Positions 44,351-56,474 of a DNA stretch of 64,000 nucleotides are shown here, piece after piece. A program made the position numbers and the translations under genes. Position 1 is the first letter of the stretch; the number at the start of each line of letters is the position of its first letter. A model generated the notes under the pieces. That model did no database searches, was not told the origin of the DNA, and saw only the letters and a list, made by a program, of their open reading frames with translations. The stretch comes from Platanthera guangdongensis (taxonomy: Eukaryota; Streptophyta; Magnoliopsida; Asparagales; Orchidaceae), in contig CM077150.1 of NCBI GenBank assembly GCA_039583875.1, forward strand, positions 185,818,375-185,882,374. Direction: 5' to 3'.

Positions 44351-45238
44351 CCTCACGGCGTCGTGCTTTCTCCCGGAATTTAGGCACCCACGGGCATAAT
44401 GCCCCGACTCCCCACAGTTGTAACATGCGCCCGGGGTTTGGCCTGTAGATGCCCCCGAAGCACCGAAAGGAGGGACTAGACCCAAAGTCCTAGCCTTCTT
44501 ATACCACCTACGATATCCAGACTTTGAGGTGTTCGGCATTTTGAATGCCGTTTCCTTTGCACTAAAGTCCTCAACTGCTCCTGACATAGCTTTCTTAGCC
44601 TTCTGAGCACCATTCCAACACCTTCAGGCAAAGTGCCCTTTCTTTCCACAAGTATGACAAGTGTAAGTAGCTTTGCTAGTCGATGTCGTAGCCCCCTTCT
44701 CCAGCATTCTGTCGGATGCAGCTCTTATGGGGCTTGCATAGTTCGATACCATGGTCAATGGCATCGGGTGAGTCTTCCTCAAGTCTGCCTCCAAAGATCT
44801 AGCCGACTCCACCAAGGCTCGGAGTCCCAATAACTTTGGTCCTTGCAGTAGGATTCGCAGCTCGCCACGCAGACCGTTATAAAATCTATCAACGATAGAC
44901 TGCTCGTTCTCCAACTCAAAGCATGGGTAGCGGCTTACCATAAGAAATGCTTGCAAATATTCATCAACTGAGTGCGCTCCCTGCACTAAACGCATATTCA
45001 GCTACTGCCCCGATGGTCTACCAAAAGTCATCTGCTCCATCACGCCACCCGGCGTTGAAGCCACAACAGGGGCATAGGGTTGTACATTTCTTCCATGCTG
45101 TGCACTCGTCACAGCGAACACCGCTTCAACGATCCTTCTTACGGTTTCATACGAAGGAGGGGTCTCAAACACCTCACCGGGCGCAATATACTCCTCAGAA
45201 ACCGGACATTCTGGCGGCCCAGCATCGCCTCTGGTCAC
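44351..45238 (-). pseudogene. gag: Gag of element A, internally deleted
   Basis: One frame with TAG at 45002-45004 and TGA at 44624-44626. The N-terminus (MTRGDAGPPECPVSEEYIAP) matches the start of Gag in element G. About 110 residues of the capsid N-terminal domain are missing at about 45000, after which the second half follows (VDEYLQAFLMVSRYP, VDRFYNGLRGELRILLQG). There are two zinc knuckles, CHTCGKKGHFA (its last cysteine lies beyond the TGA) and CYNCGESGHYARGC, where G has one. The frame ends at the insertion of B (44346), exactly at the candidate splice donor. Confidence 0.8.
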
Positions 45239-45450
45239 CTATAGTTGCACAAAACACCGTTAAGCGACCAAATAAAATTGCAAACATCAATTATAGGAAC
45301 ACGCAGGTTCCCCAAACACGTGTATTTTCATTCCTAAGTGGACATTCGTGAGTTCTTTTGTTGTTATAACGATGACGCACACACATGAGCTCACCACCCC
45401 TTAAAAAGAATTCGTCCACGAATTCATTTTAAGCCTGACCGAAACCAGTA

Positions 45451-45461
45451 GTCTGATACCA
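45451..45461 (-). other. Primer-binding site of element A (tRNA-iMet type)
   Basis: TGGTATCAGAC on the minus strand, 3 nt inside the 5' LTR end, matches initiator tRNA-Met at 10 of 11 positions (canonical TGGTATCAGAG). Confidence 0.8.
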
Positions 45462-45464
45462 AAT

Positions 45465-47629
45465 TGTAACACCTTCTATCCGTCGCATAGCATATAGCAG
45501 TAGGTCCGGCCGGGGCCCGACGTCATATACCACAGACAGACCGGGTGGTTACTCAATGGAAATCATCCAACCAATTACAACATCCTACACAGAGCATTCT
45601 AACAGAAATAGTTTAAATAGTTGCAATTAAAAGAACCCAGCAACAAGCATGAATGTCCACTAACATGCCAAAAAGGAATGAAGTACATACACAAGTAATG
45701 GTCTTAAGGCCTTACAAATGGTTTACTCATATTACATGTTTTCCATACCACGACACGCAGGCCGGTCATACATGAACAAAAGCAAGTAAAACACTCCAAT
45801 TTAGGCCTTCGAGGGCCGGCTTCGCAATTTGGGCTTTAGCCCGCTATTGACCGCTTGGTTCAGCAGCACCTGCAAGCACAATCCACCACACGGCGGCAAA
45901 CAAAAGCAATGGTCAGCAATGTTGACCAAATTATAACGATCCCGCCCCCAAACTCGGGGCGGCGATGCTCCTTCCCTGCATTTTATTAGCACAACCAAGC
46001 AGTAAATAAATACATTGCATCACAGACGTTGGCACGCACGGCCACACGCCCCGTGCTCTCAGGGCACATTCTCGGTGAACACGGTCTAAGTCCGCCGACT
46101 CACCACCGTCCCCGGGACGACAATCTCTCGTGAGCATTTGGTCTTTCTGGCCACTGCTTAAGACCCTTAATCTATGCCAACGGTAAGTGCCAAGTAACTT
46201 TAGGTCTCTTTAACCGAACGACATAGAGCGGGTACGGTTCCGCCTGACCCGTTGCTCACACCGCAACGTTAATTTAAAAATATATGCGCGGGTCAAACTT
46301 TCCCGAGTCCCAAATCATTTACACACAACACATAACCCAGTTATGTTCAAGTTGGCTCCCAAGCCCACATGTTTGGCAGAATCACCCATCTGCCCAGTTT
46401 TCCAAGTGCACCTTTGGGTTAATCCCCAAGGCTCCCTGTTGCAATCTACCACATAGAAAAACCTGAAAACAAACATTCGCACGGAGTCTTCTCCGGCCAT
46501 TATGCAATGCAACATCACCGATCCAGACCAACATGTCCGGCTACGCTTCACACATCATGCTTATATCCGTTCTCGATTACAGACTCTACACAACAGGGAC
46601 TTACATATCTACCCGAAGGAACGCCTCCAACTCACTGCAAACTCGCCAGAGCGGGCTTCCTATGCAAAAGAAGGAGAGCGTCACATGCTCAAGTAGAGAA
46701 TCGTTACCCTAGCGTTCTTCCTTGGCGCCATGGAAATGTAAGCGGATGAAAAGCACCGCAATCTCCTTGCCTTCGCAGATCCAAAGTCGGCTCGCGATTT
46801 GGAGCTCCGAAACTCCTCCAAAGACCGGATCTAAGCTTCTTCTTCCTCCTTTGCTCTCCCCTCTCTCTAGGATTTAGACGGAGAACCACGACAGAAAATA
46901 ATGGTTTTGAAACCCTTCTCTCGGGTATAACCCTTTCGGGATAACCACAGCCATCGGATCCCACAAAAAGGGATGCACGGATACGATCCAGGCCTGACGT
47001 GGACAAATGGGGTTAAGAACCGCACAGTACACCAATAGGAGCAGGACATGTCCGCGTCAAAACAGTGTCGGAACATTTAGTCAACTCCCGCCAAAAACGC
47101 CTGTGTCGGCATTCCGCGCCGACCGAGTCAAACACGCCACAATCGCCCCGCGCTCGACAATCGTCGAACCAAGATCGTCGACCGCTGCCAGATCGTCGAA
47201 CGGAAAACTCTGGCCAAATCGTCAAACGCACGGCCCGATCGTCGAACGGAGATCGCTGGCTCGATCGTCGAACTCACGACCCGATCGTCGAACCCAGAAT
47301 ATCGACAGATCGTCGACCGCAGCATTGTAACCAGATCGTCGAGCGCTGCTCGACGATCGTCGAACCCAGATTTCTGCCTGATCGATTTGCCAGATCTTTG
47401 AACTAAATTGTCGAACCCCTCTCGACACGCCCTGAGACACGCCCGTGTGCAGGGCCGTGTTTGCTGCTCGACAATCGTCGAACCCAAAATCGTCGAACAC
47501 ACGACCAAATCGTCGAACCAGCCGACACGCCCTGGGACACGCCTGTGTCCCAGGTCGTGTGCCCCTGCCAAATTCCAAATTTGGTACAGAAACGCCACCC
47601 GTCACTCTTTTGAGTTTCGGGGCGTTACA
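45465..47629 (-). repeat. 5' LTR of element A
   Basis: This 2165-bp copy is followed by CCCTT at 47630-47634. It carries the same U3 motif cluster as the 3' LTR (47146-47560), with palindromes at about 47425 and 47523 that have lost some arm symmetry. Confidence 0.93.
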
Positions 47630-48731
47630 CCCTTATCCGGGTGCGAGAGTAACACAGTTTCGTAAGAAAAGACTTGCTTGACCGTAAACGGTCCAGACCA
47701 TCTAGATTTAAGCTTGCCAGGAAAAAGACGTAAGCGAGAATTGAAAAGAAGAACTTGATCGCCTGGTTTAAACGTTTTAGGATGGCGCAAGTTTTTATCG
47801 TGATAAAGTTTCGTGCATTTTTTATAAATTTTATTATTTTCATAAGCGGATGCTCGCCATTCGTCAAGTTCATTTAGTTGGTCTTTTCTATGCTCGCCGA
47901 CCGAGTGCGGATCGAAATTAAAAAACTTTAGTGCCCAATATGCACGGTGTTCTACTTCTACCGGGAGATGACACGATTTTTCGTAGACTGATCGGAAAGG
48001 AGTACAACCAATAGTGGTCTTGTACGCTGTCCGATAGGCCCAAAGAGCATCGTCTAACTTTAAAGACCAATCTTTACGAGAAGCAGAAACCGTTTTTTCC
48101 AAAATTCTTTTAAGTTCTCGATTGACTACCTCGACCTGACCGTTAGTTTGGGGGTGATAAGCGGCGGATATTTTATATGTAACGCCATATTTCATTAAAG
48201 CTTTATCGAGTTGAGCGTTACAAAAATGACCCCCTTATCACTAACGATCGCTCGAGGAAAACCAAAACGAGAAAATAATTACTTAATAAAAGAAACTACG
48301 ACGCGAGCATCATTACTTGGTAAAGCTTGGGCCTCCGCCCATCTAGAAACATAGTCTACGACGACTAGAATATACTTATTTCCTAAGCTTGAGGGAAACG
48401 GGCCTACAAAGTCGATGCCCCACAGATCGAAAACTTCGCATTCAAGAAAATAATTTTGTTCCATTTCATTTTTATTAGAAATGTTTCCAGTCCGCTGGCA
48501 CCGATCACACCCGCCCACAAAGATTTGTGCATCTTTAAATATGCTTGGCCAATAAAAGCCAGCACTAAGCACTTTGTGGGAGGTGCTGTTTGCTTGAAAA
48601 TGCCCGTCAGTCGGACCTTCATGAACATGCTTTAAAATATGCTGACCTTCTTCCCGGGAAACACATCTTCTAACCACCTGGTTCGCGCAAATGCGAAATA
48701 GAAAGGGGTCCTCCCAAAAATAATACTTCAA
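47630..48731 (-). pseudogene. pol: Integrase of element C
   Basis: The Athila integrase on the minus strand: zinc finger HVHEGPTDGHF with CDRCQRTGNI; catalytic core WGIDFVGPFPSSLGNKYIL (first D), SDKGGHF (second D) and HPQTNGQVEVVNRELKRIL (E); then YKTTIGCTPFRSVYEKSCHL, the C-terminal LLFNSRLRLFPGKLKSRWSG and PFTVKQVF. A stop at 48279 and a broken stretch to 48195 separate the zinc finger/first D from the rest. Its last codons are cut by element A at 47630 and continue at 32401. The catalytic triad can be seen, but the protein is not intact. Confidence 0.87.
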
Positions 48732-49277
48732 CTCAGAAAAGAATTTCTTCTTTTAGTGAGAAGAGTACTCTTTTGGAAGGACCCGGTCCACGAGATAATT
48801 GGCCAGATCGGCAAACTAGGGTGTAGAAGAAGAAATGTTTAAAATTCGTTCATCCGGAAAAGAGTCATTAATAAAATTTTCATTTAAAAAATCGAGTTCA
48901 GGATTTTCAAGACGAGAGAGATGATCAGCCGCTAGGTTTTCCGCTCCTTTCTTATCCCGAATCTCCAAGTCGAATTCTTGAAGTAAGAGGATCCAACGAA
49001 TAAGACGCGGCTTGGCATCCGGTTTAGAGAGGAGGTACTTCAAAGCGGAATGATCCGTAAAAACGATTATCTTAGAAAGAGTAATATACGGCCGGAATTT
49101 TTCGAACGCGAAAATAACGGCTAAAAGTTCTTTTTCAGTTGTGGTGTAGTTTTCTTGAGCCGATGTTAGAGTTTTACTTGCATAGTAGATCGGATGAAAG
49201 TTTTTAGCAATTCGTTGTCATTGAACCGCACCTACCGCAAAATTACTCGCGTCACACATTATTTCAAAGGTTAAATC
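48732..49277 (-). pseudogene. pol: RNase H of element C
   Basis: The minus strand reads CDASNFAVGAV, a stop, [55 protein letters not shown] and [12 protein letters not shown], the complete RNase H pattern of Athila. Stops near 49220 and 48816-48818 interrupt it. It lies between RT and the integrase zinc finger as expected. Confidence 0.8.
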
Positions 49278-50647
49278 TCAAACTGGGGCAATCATAATTG
49301 GAGCATTTATAAGTTTAGATTTAATCAATTCAAACGCAGCAAGACAAGCATCATCAAAAACAAAAGAAGTTTCTTTTTCGAGAAGGTGGGTAAGTGGCTT
49401 AGTAATTTTTGAAAAGTCCTTAATGAATCTTCGGTAAAAACTCGCATGCCCTAGGAAACTTCTAATCGCTTTGATATTCGTAGGCGGCGATAGCTTTTCA
49501 ATTACTTCAATTTTTGCATTGTCCACTTCAATTCCCTTAGCGAAAATCTTATGAGCAAGGACTAAGCCTTCACGTACCATAAAATGACACTTTTCCCAAT
49601 TTAAAAGTAAATTTGTTTCTTCGCAGCGTTGCAAAACTTTTTCCAAATTTTTTAAACATAGATTAAAAGAGTCGCCAAAAACGGAAAAATCGTCCATAAA
49701 TACTTCCATAATATTTTCTACGTATTTATCGAAAATAGTGATCATACACCGTTGAAAGGTAGCAGGTGCGTTACATAACCCGAAGGGCATCCTACGATAG
49801 GCGAAAGTTCCGAAGGGGCATGTGAATGTTGTCTTCTCTTGGTCCTCGGGTGCGATAGAGATTTGAAATATCCCGAGAGACCGTCGAGAAAGCAATAAAA
49901 ACTATGCCCGGATAATCGTTCTAAAATTTGATCAATAAAGGGAAGGGGGAAGTGATATTTATGAGTGACATCGTTTAGCTTACGGTAATCGATGCACATC
50001 CTCCATCCCGTTACCATCCTAGTTGGAACTAAATCGTTGTTTTCGTTCGTCACTACCTTGATCCCACCCTTCTTAGGTACAACCTGGACCGGACTTACCC
50101 ACTTACTATCGAAAATATGATAAATTATCCCCACATCTAATAATTTGAGCACCTCTCCCTTCAAACCTCCTTCATATTCGGATTGAGACGACGTTGAGGT
50201 TTGGACTACGCCATTAGAATTATTTTCAAAAAATATTTTGTGGGTACAAAAAGAAGGGCTTATGCCAGGAATATCGGAAATTTGCCACGTTATAGCCCAG
50301 CGATGCTTTTGTAGTACTTCGATCAATTGATCGTTTTCGGATTGAGAAAGGAAGGCCGAGATTATAACGGGCAATTTAGAATTGTTTCCAAGATAAGCAT
50401 ATTTTAGATGTTCAGGGAGTGACTTTAATTCAAGGTGGGGTTCTTCATCGTAAGAATTTTTCAGATTTTTTTCTTTTTCAAAAATAAGATTTTCATAATT
50501 TTTTATACTAAAAACATATTCGTTTTCAAGATTTGCTTGCAAGGACATAACTGTGTTTTCAAAATCATTTGTAGAAATTTGAGAAAAAGAAGGAAAGAAA
50601 TTTGAAGAAACATTTGAAAGAGAAAGAGAGGAATCTTCATTGAACAC
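49278..50647 (-). pseudogene. pol: Reverse transcriptase of element C
   Basis: The frame from 50647 begins in a linker rich in charged residues and continues with WAITWQISDIPGISPSFCTH, KWVSPVQVVPKKGGIKVV, WRMCIDYRKLNDVT and FLDGLSGYF. A frameshift near 49870 moves the rest into the frame 49895-49278: [16 protein letters not shown], the catalytic VFMDDFSVFG, IRSFLGHASFYRRFIKDFSK and KPLTHLLEKE. F-MDD-F is the usual Athila form of the RT active site. Apart from the frameshift the domain is complete. Confidence 0.87.
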
Positions 50648-50676
50648 ATCCAGAAAAAAAAACAGGAATCATCATT

Positions 50677-51660
50677 TTATAAAGAATTTTTCATTGATTG
50701 ATTGATAGAAAACGTGACCTCATCATCTCCCACACGCAGAAAAAGTTTTCCGTTACTTACATCGATGATCGCTCGAGAGGTGGCTAGGAAGGGACGACCA
50801 AGTATAAGAGGGACCTCGACGTCCTCTTCAATATCAAGAATGACAAAATCCACCGGGAAGATGAATTTGTCGACCTTCACTAGCACGCCCTCTACGATAC
50901 CTAATGGATATTTAATTTACCTATCAGCTAACTGAATACTCATTCGTGTAGGGCTGAGAGTGCTCAATCCTAGCTTCTTGAATAAAGAAAAAGGCATCAA
51001 GTTGATGCTCGCACCCAAATCCGCTAACGCATGTTTTACAAAAAGATCACCAAACACGCAAGGAATAGAAAAGCTACCCGGATCGTTTATTTTTTTAGGA
51101 AGATTAGAGTTTTTAATAACCGTCGAGCACTCTTCATTTAACGTTACGTGAGAAAGATTTTCCAATTTCTTTTTGTTCGTTAACAAATCCTTGAGATATT
51201 TTGCATATTTTGGCATTTGGCTAATGACTTCGTGAAATTACAAATTTATATGAATTTGTTTAAATATTTCAAGAAAGCGCGAATATTGATCATCTAATTT
51301 TTCCTTCCTAATCCTAGCCGGATAAGGAGGTGACGGAAATTCCTTTATAATTGCCGGGGCATCATTTTGAAAATCATTAACTTCTTTTTCAAAAATAGAT
51401 TTTTCTTTTTCAAAATCAGATTTGTATTTTTCTTTTTCAAAAATTTTATCATTTGATTCCGTAACGATAATATTTTCAGCAGTAGGAGAGGCAATCACCT
51501 CTGGCTCTTCTCTTGTGGTGGGCTCGTTAATAACTTTACCGCACCGAAGGGAAATCGCATTCGCGTGCTCCCTTGGGTTAGGTTCAGTGTTTGAGGGAAG
51601 AGCCCCGGGTGGCCTCTCGGAGATGACCTTGGCAAGTTGCCCGACCTGGTCTCTAAATTT
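50677..51660 (-). pseudogene. Gag tail and aspartic protease of element C
   Basis: After a frameshift near 51650 the frame continues with the Athila signature VGQLAKVISERPPGALPSNT and EHANAISLRCGKV. A charged linker (FEKEKYKSDFEKEKS) leads to PPYPARIRKEKLDDQYSRFL. The protease follows: active site ALADLGASINLMPFSLF (DLGAS), then FVILDIEEDVEVPLILGRPF. In-frame stops at 51238-51240 and 50917-50919 break it. DLG in place of DTG is usual for this lineage. Confidence 0.8.
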
Positions 51661-52941
51661 TTCACGGAGCCAGATAGACTTCTAATGGTAGCATCGTTCG
51701 AGCTTATATATTTAGAAAGTATTTCCTCCAAAGATGGAGTTTTTTGAAAATTTTGGTTTTGATATTGTGATGGTGGTGGTGGAGTGAAATCGTGTGGTGG
51801 AAACACAACATTAGCAGGGTTACTACAAGAAAAATTAGGATGGTTACGCCATCCAGGATGATAAGAGTTCGAAGCAGTATTAAAACCAGGAGGAGAAGAA
51901 AAAGCAGAAATAGTAGTCAAATTTGCAGAATTATTTTGAGCAGTCCTGGGTATGTTCCCCAGATAATCCACCTGCTCAGCAGCAGCAGCATTCGCATTTT
52001 CATATACCTTAGCGACGGAGGAAGCAGTCATCTCCGAAATCTTCTTGTTCAGCATTTCCACTTGCAACGTCAGTTGCGAAACCGAGTCCACCTCATAGAT
52101 ACCTGCAGGTTTATTTGGGCGAGTCCTAGGCGAGTTTCATTGAAAAGTGTTCATCGTCATGTCCTCTATAAGCTCAAGAGCGGCTTCTGGAGTTTTGCGG
52201 TCCAAAGAACCAGCGAAAGCGACATCTATCATTTGATTAGTCTCTTGATTTAGCCCATTGTAAAATGTCTGGACCTGTAACCATACAGGCAGAGCATGAT
52301 GGTGGCAGCGTCTCAAAAGCTCTTTGAACCTCTCCCATGTGTCATAGAGGGTCTCAGAAGCAATTTGAGAATATGAAGTTATATCGTTTCTTAATTTAGC
52401 AATTTTGGCGGGGGGGGGGGGGATATCTAGCAAGAAATTTATCGACTAAAATGTTCCAAGTAGTGATTGATTCTCTTGGAAGAGAACTCAACCACTGTTT
52501 GCCTTTGGTTCTTAAGAAGAAAGGGAAGAGTCTTAGCCTAATAGCATCGTCTGAGACACCATTTATTTTGAAGGTGTCACAGATCTCGAGAAAACTAGCA
52601 ATATGCAAGTTCGGATCTTCATCTTGTAATCCGTCGAACTGTACATATTGCTGCACCATTTGTATGATGCTAGGCTTAAGCTCAAAATTATTGTTCGCAA
52701 TTGCAGGTCGAACAATACTTGTTTCAGTCCCCTCCAGGTTGGGTCGAGCATAATCGGACATGGTCCTTTGCTGATCCATTCCTGGGTTGGGATGTCCCAA
52801 TTCAGAAAAATTACAATCACCGTCGGAATCCTCAACCGCTGTTTGAGAAGTGGAAGCCCCGAATCGTAGTTGTCTCCGAAAGGAGCGTTCGATTTCTGGG
52901 TCCAAATCAACAAGTAGCGACGGATTCGTGCGGTCATGCAC
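51495..52941 (-). pseudogene. gag: Gag of element C
   Basis: Gag begins at 52941 (MHDRTNPSLLVDLDPEIE) about 150 bp after the PBS. The capsid part is MVQQYVQFDGLQDEDPNLHI, FLRTKGKQWLSSLPRESITT, NILVDKFLARYPPP. A 13-nt C run (minus strand; 52410-52422) then shifts the frame, and it continues at 52433-52137 as SQIASETLYDTWERFKELLR, PEAALELIEDM. After a TGA the tail (52091-51495) has QLTLQVEMLNKKISEMTAS and an Asn/Pro-rich stretch. A second frameshift near 51650 joins it to the protease. The start is supported by spacing from the PBS only. Confidence 0.85.
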
Positions 52942-53093
52942 TAAGAAAAATAGAAGAGAATGAAAGAAACGAAAAAGAGAAGAACGAAAATAGAAATTGG
53001 AGGGAGAAGATAGAGAACGGTAAAAAAAAAATTTGATTGATTTTTATAGAAGTAATAGCGAAAGCGTTTTCTTATTATTGAAAAAAAAAACGT

Positions 53094-53110
53094 CCTCGTC
53101 AACGGCGCCA
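53094..53110 (-). other. Primer-binding site of element C (tRNA-Asp type)
   Basis: TGGCGCCGTTGACGAGG on the minus strand, 6 nt from the LTR end, corresponds to the tRNA-Asp-type PBS of Athila elements (TGGCGCCGTTGCCGGGG in relatives). Confidence 0.8.
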
Positions 53111-53116
53111 AAAACT

Positions 53117-56100
53117 TGATGAATTGAATTCACTATCAATCCGAAAAGGCAAGTGTACCTATCGAATTGTAGTACCAAGGTCCTATTTAAACTCGGGACT
53201 GTCAAGTATTGCTACTCACGCTTCTACTATTATCCTACCTAAAGATTGTGGGTTTTTGAGAATTTTTAAATTAAAACTAAAGATAATTTTTGAAATGAAA
53301 ATTTATGATAAAAAGTTAGCATTCGATCAATGATTCACCATGAAATGAGATAAGACGGAAAAAGGTATAGTTTTATCTTTGCAAATTAAACTCGACCGTG
53401 ACAGATCCGATATTAGGAAATAATCTCGCTAGAGTATTAAATCCCCTAACTTATAGAAGTTTTGACCGAAATCTCTTTACGAGTCAAAATGGCCTAAAGT
53501 CGCATTACCGAGGTGATCAACACTATTGGATTTGACTCCAATCCGGAGGATTTATGTCATCATATCTCTAGGGTTGCGATCAACTCCTTCCTTCTTTGAG
53601 TGATCTTTCAAATCAACGAGTCTCTCGACTTCTATGAAATGAGATCAAATTGCCAACTACCGTATACCGGAAATACAGAGTCGACGCGAGAGAAATCAAA
53701 GAAGGATCGAGTAAAATTTAGACAAAAATAAAACTAAAAAGTAAAAGAAAAACTCATCTCATTTCATGGATCCTCACGATCGAATGCTAAGGGAAATTAG
53801 CTACTGATAGTGGAGGAAGAAAACAAAATAAGATGAAGAGAAAACATTTTTATTGCTTGCAAAAATGAAGAGGATTACACAATAATAATAAAAAAACAAG
53901 ACTATATTAAACTACTAAAACAAAAATTACAATAATGAAAAAACTACAACAACAAGTAAAATAAAAACAACTCACAAGCACTCTCAAAACTTCAACTCAA
54001 CACTCAAATTCTAACTTGGATTCTAAATTTTCTTCTCTTGGATTCCTCTCTCATGCTTGAGGGATGGGGTCTTTATATAGGAGAGGGAGGAGGTTCTAGA
54101 AAATGGTGGAAATGAAGGAGGAGAAGGATATGGCCGGCCATGCAAAGGGGAGAGGATGCATGCATGATATTAATGAGGAGAGAGAGGAAGGTGGATTCAT
54201 TGCATAACATTTAAAAGAAATGAAATAAAATAAAGAGAGTAAACAAGAGGGGATGAATGATAATAAAGAGTGGAGAAAATAATAAAAAGGAGAGAGAGGA
54301 AGCATGCGGTGGCAAGTGGTCGGCCATGCATGAGAAAGTGGATACATGCATGCAATAAATGAGAGGGAGAGAGAGAAGTGGTCGGATGAATGAGGAGAAG
54401 GATGTGGCCGGCCATGTATTAAATGGGGAGCCATGCAAGGTGGCAGTTTATTTGATTTAAATGGAGTGCATGCATTGTTGGTTTTGAAGTGGACGGATTG
54501 CAATCAATGAGGATGGCCGGCTGCTTCAAAATAATTCTTCAAAGGGCTGCACTTGGAGGGGGGCCGGGCTGCTGCATTGAAAAGGGCCGGGCTGGCTACA
54601 TGGTGGGCTGCTCGGGCTGGTTGCACATGGAGGAGGGGCTGCTCTTGGGCTACATGTTGAAGCTCAGGTAGGCTTGTAGTTGGGTTGCACCATGTTGAAC
54701 TTGGACGTAAACCTACAAACAACAAAACAAAACAAACATTGGTTCTATTTTTTATAACATAAAATAATATAACAAACATAACATAATATAACCAAAATAC
54801 ATATAATAAACTATAGATTTTTATATTATAACATCAAACATTAAAATAAAATAACATAATAAGCATATAAATAGGTAAAACTATATTAAAACCTAAGATT
54901 TATGAATACTAAACTACCCAAAAAGCAATGACTAAAACTAGTTATCAAATTCCCACATGCTAGAGTATTTGTTTGCACTGAAGCAAATGAAAATGAAAAT
55001 TAGGGAAGAGGAATTAAAAGTAAACAAGCAAATTTAGGTTTCATAAATTAAGAAAACCAAAACATGAAAAATTAAACTATCCTAATTTCTATGTTAACAA
55101 TTAGTGGGGTGAGAAGTGCACAATAGAAAACTTGAAAATGGAGTTCTAAAATTATCATTAGAACATAAAGATGAATTGCATATTTCTAAATCCCTAAAAC
55201 AAGACATCCAAAATAAATGAAAATAAGAAAGGCAAGAGTAGAAATTCTAAATAAACGACATATTGACGAACTATTAGGTTGCTAAATAACAATTAACCCT
55301 AAAACACCTCAAGATAACCTCCAAAGAAATTCATCAATGATGATGGCCATAGGCTTGTCCGTTCACACTCTCTCCACTACGCGAATTCACGTCTAAAGAT
55401 CAAAAGAACTTTAAATAGACGTTAAGACTTGGCTTAGGTAAATGATTAAGGATTGAAAATCAAAGATAAAAAATCGGCGGTTAATTCACACAAAACCAAG
55501 GGTGAGCTCAAAATAAAACAAAAATGATAAAAATGAGAAATGATAAGTACATCATTTCTCCAATTCAAACTACAAAATAAGGCCATGAATTTTTTTTTCT
55601 TTTCAAAATTTGGCCACAAATAAACTTTTTCTCTTTTTTTTTTACATTTTGATAATAACTTTTTTGATAATAACGTTTTTTTCTTTTTAGGGGAGCTCCA
55701 AATGTAAGCTTATAATTTTCCTTTTCCTTTTCAAAGATAATAACCCTTCACAAACATAATATTCAAGCTCAAAGTTTAGTGTGAAATAGGAAAGACATTT
55801 TGGCTTTGACGAAATAATAAAATGAAAGGTGGAGCTAAAAACAAAAAGACATGGAAAAAAGCCCAAAAATTATTTTGCAACGGTGAAATTTTTGGTGGGC
55901 AAAAAGACTCAAACGAATCAAAGGGTGGCCTAAATCATTTCTAAAGTACGTAAAAACGACGCAAATATTTCGAGAGTAGCTAGGGACAAGTTCTAGACAC
56001 CAAGAAAGTATTATCCCACAAATGAAAAAGAGATAACATTACTTAGTAAACATTCGTACGCAACTAACTGAATAAAAAGAAAAAACTACAAATTGCTAAC

Positions 56101-56474
56101 TTACAACGTAAAAAACAGATGCATATATTTAAGAACAAGAAATTAGTAAAACTAAGTTATATAAGAATGATAAATTTAAAAAACTGTTTCAAAGAAATCT
56201 ACTTAGAACTACAAAACCGCACGGGCCTACACATCACTAGAAGAAGCATAAAAATAAAGATAAAGATAATTTTTGATTTTGTTTTTCAAATACATTTTAG
56301 CAATTTTTTGGATTTTGTATTGTAATTTTCTTTTGATTTTTTTTTTATAATTTTTTTAAATTTTTGTTGAAGTTAAATAAAAAACAATACCACTAAAAGG
56401 CTCCAAAAGACTATACTAAATTTTTGAATTTTATTTGGAAGCATTTTTGTTTTAAAGAAAAGAAGAAAGAAAAA
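53117..56474 (-). repeat. 5' LTR of element C
   Basis: This is the second copy of the 3.4-kb LTR, in register with 28534 onward until about 56474, where the two diverge within an A-rich run. About 15 bp of the outer end present in the 3' copy are missing. TATA box on the minus strand at 54071-54080. Confidence 0.88.

Larger units (their letters stand above)
32402..47629 (-). mobile_element. Tekay-like Ty3/gypsy chromovirus A, complete but interrupted
   Basis: LTRs at 32402-34568 and 45465-47629 (TGTAACACC to GCGTTACA) are flanked by CCCTT on both sides. The minus-strand order is LTR, PBS, gag, [element B], protease, RT, RNase H, integrase with chromodomain, PPT, LTR. Without B the element is about 9 kb. 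It sits in the last codons of the integrase of Athila element C. Gag has an internal deletion and pol has several in-frame stops, so it is dead. Confidence 0.93.
28534..56474 (-). mobile_element. Athila-type Ty3/gypsy element C (host of A and B)
   Basis: This is a minus-strand element with LTRs at 28534 to about 31909 and 53117 to 56474. Its tRNA-Asp-type PBS, gag, protease, RT, RNase H and integrase are all identifiable but damaged. Without element A it is about 12.7 kb. The FMDDFSVFG RT motif, the long LTRs and the GGCGCCGTTG PBS identify Athila. No envelope-like ORF is recognisable after integrase. No clear target-site duplication was found: the left flank is CGTAC inside D, and the right flank is unrelated DNA. 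Confidence 0.85.
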
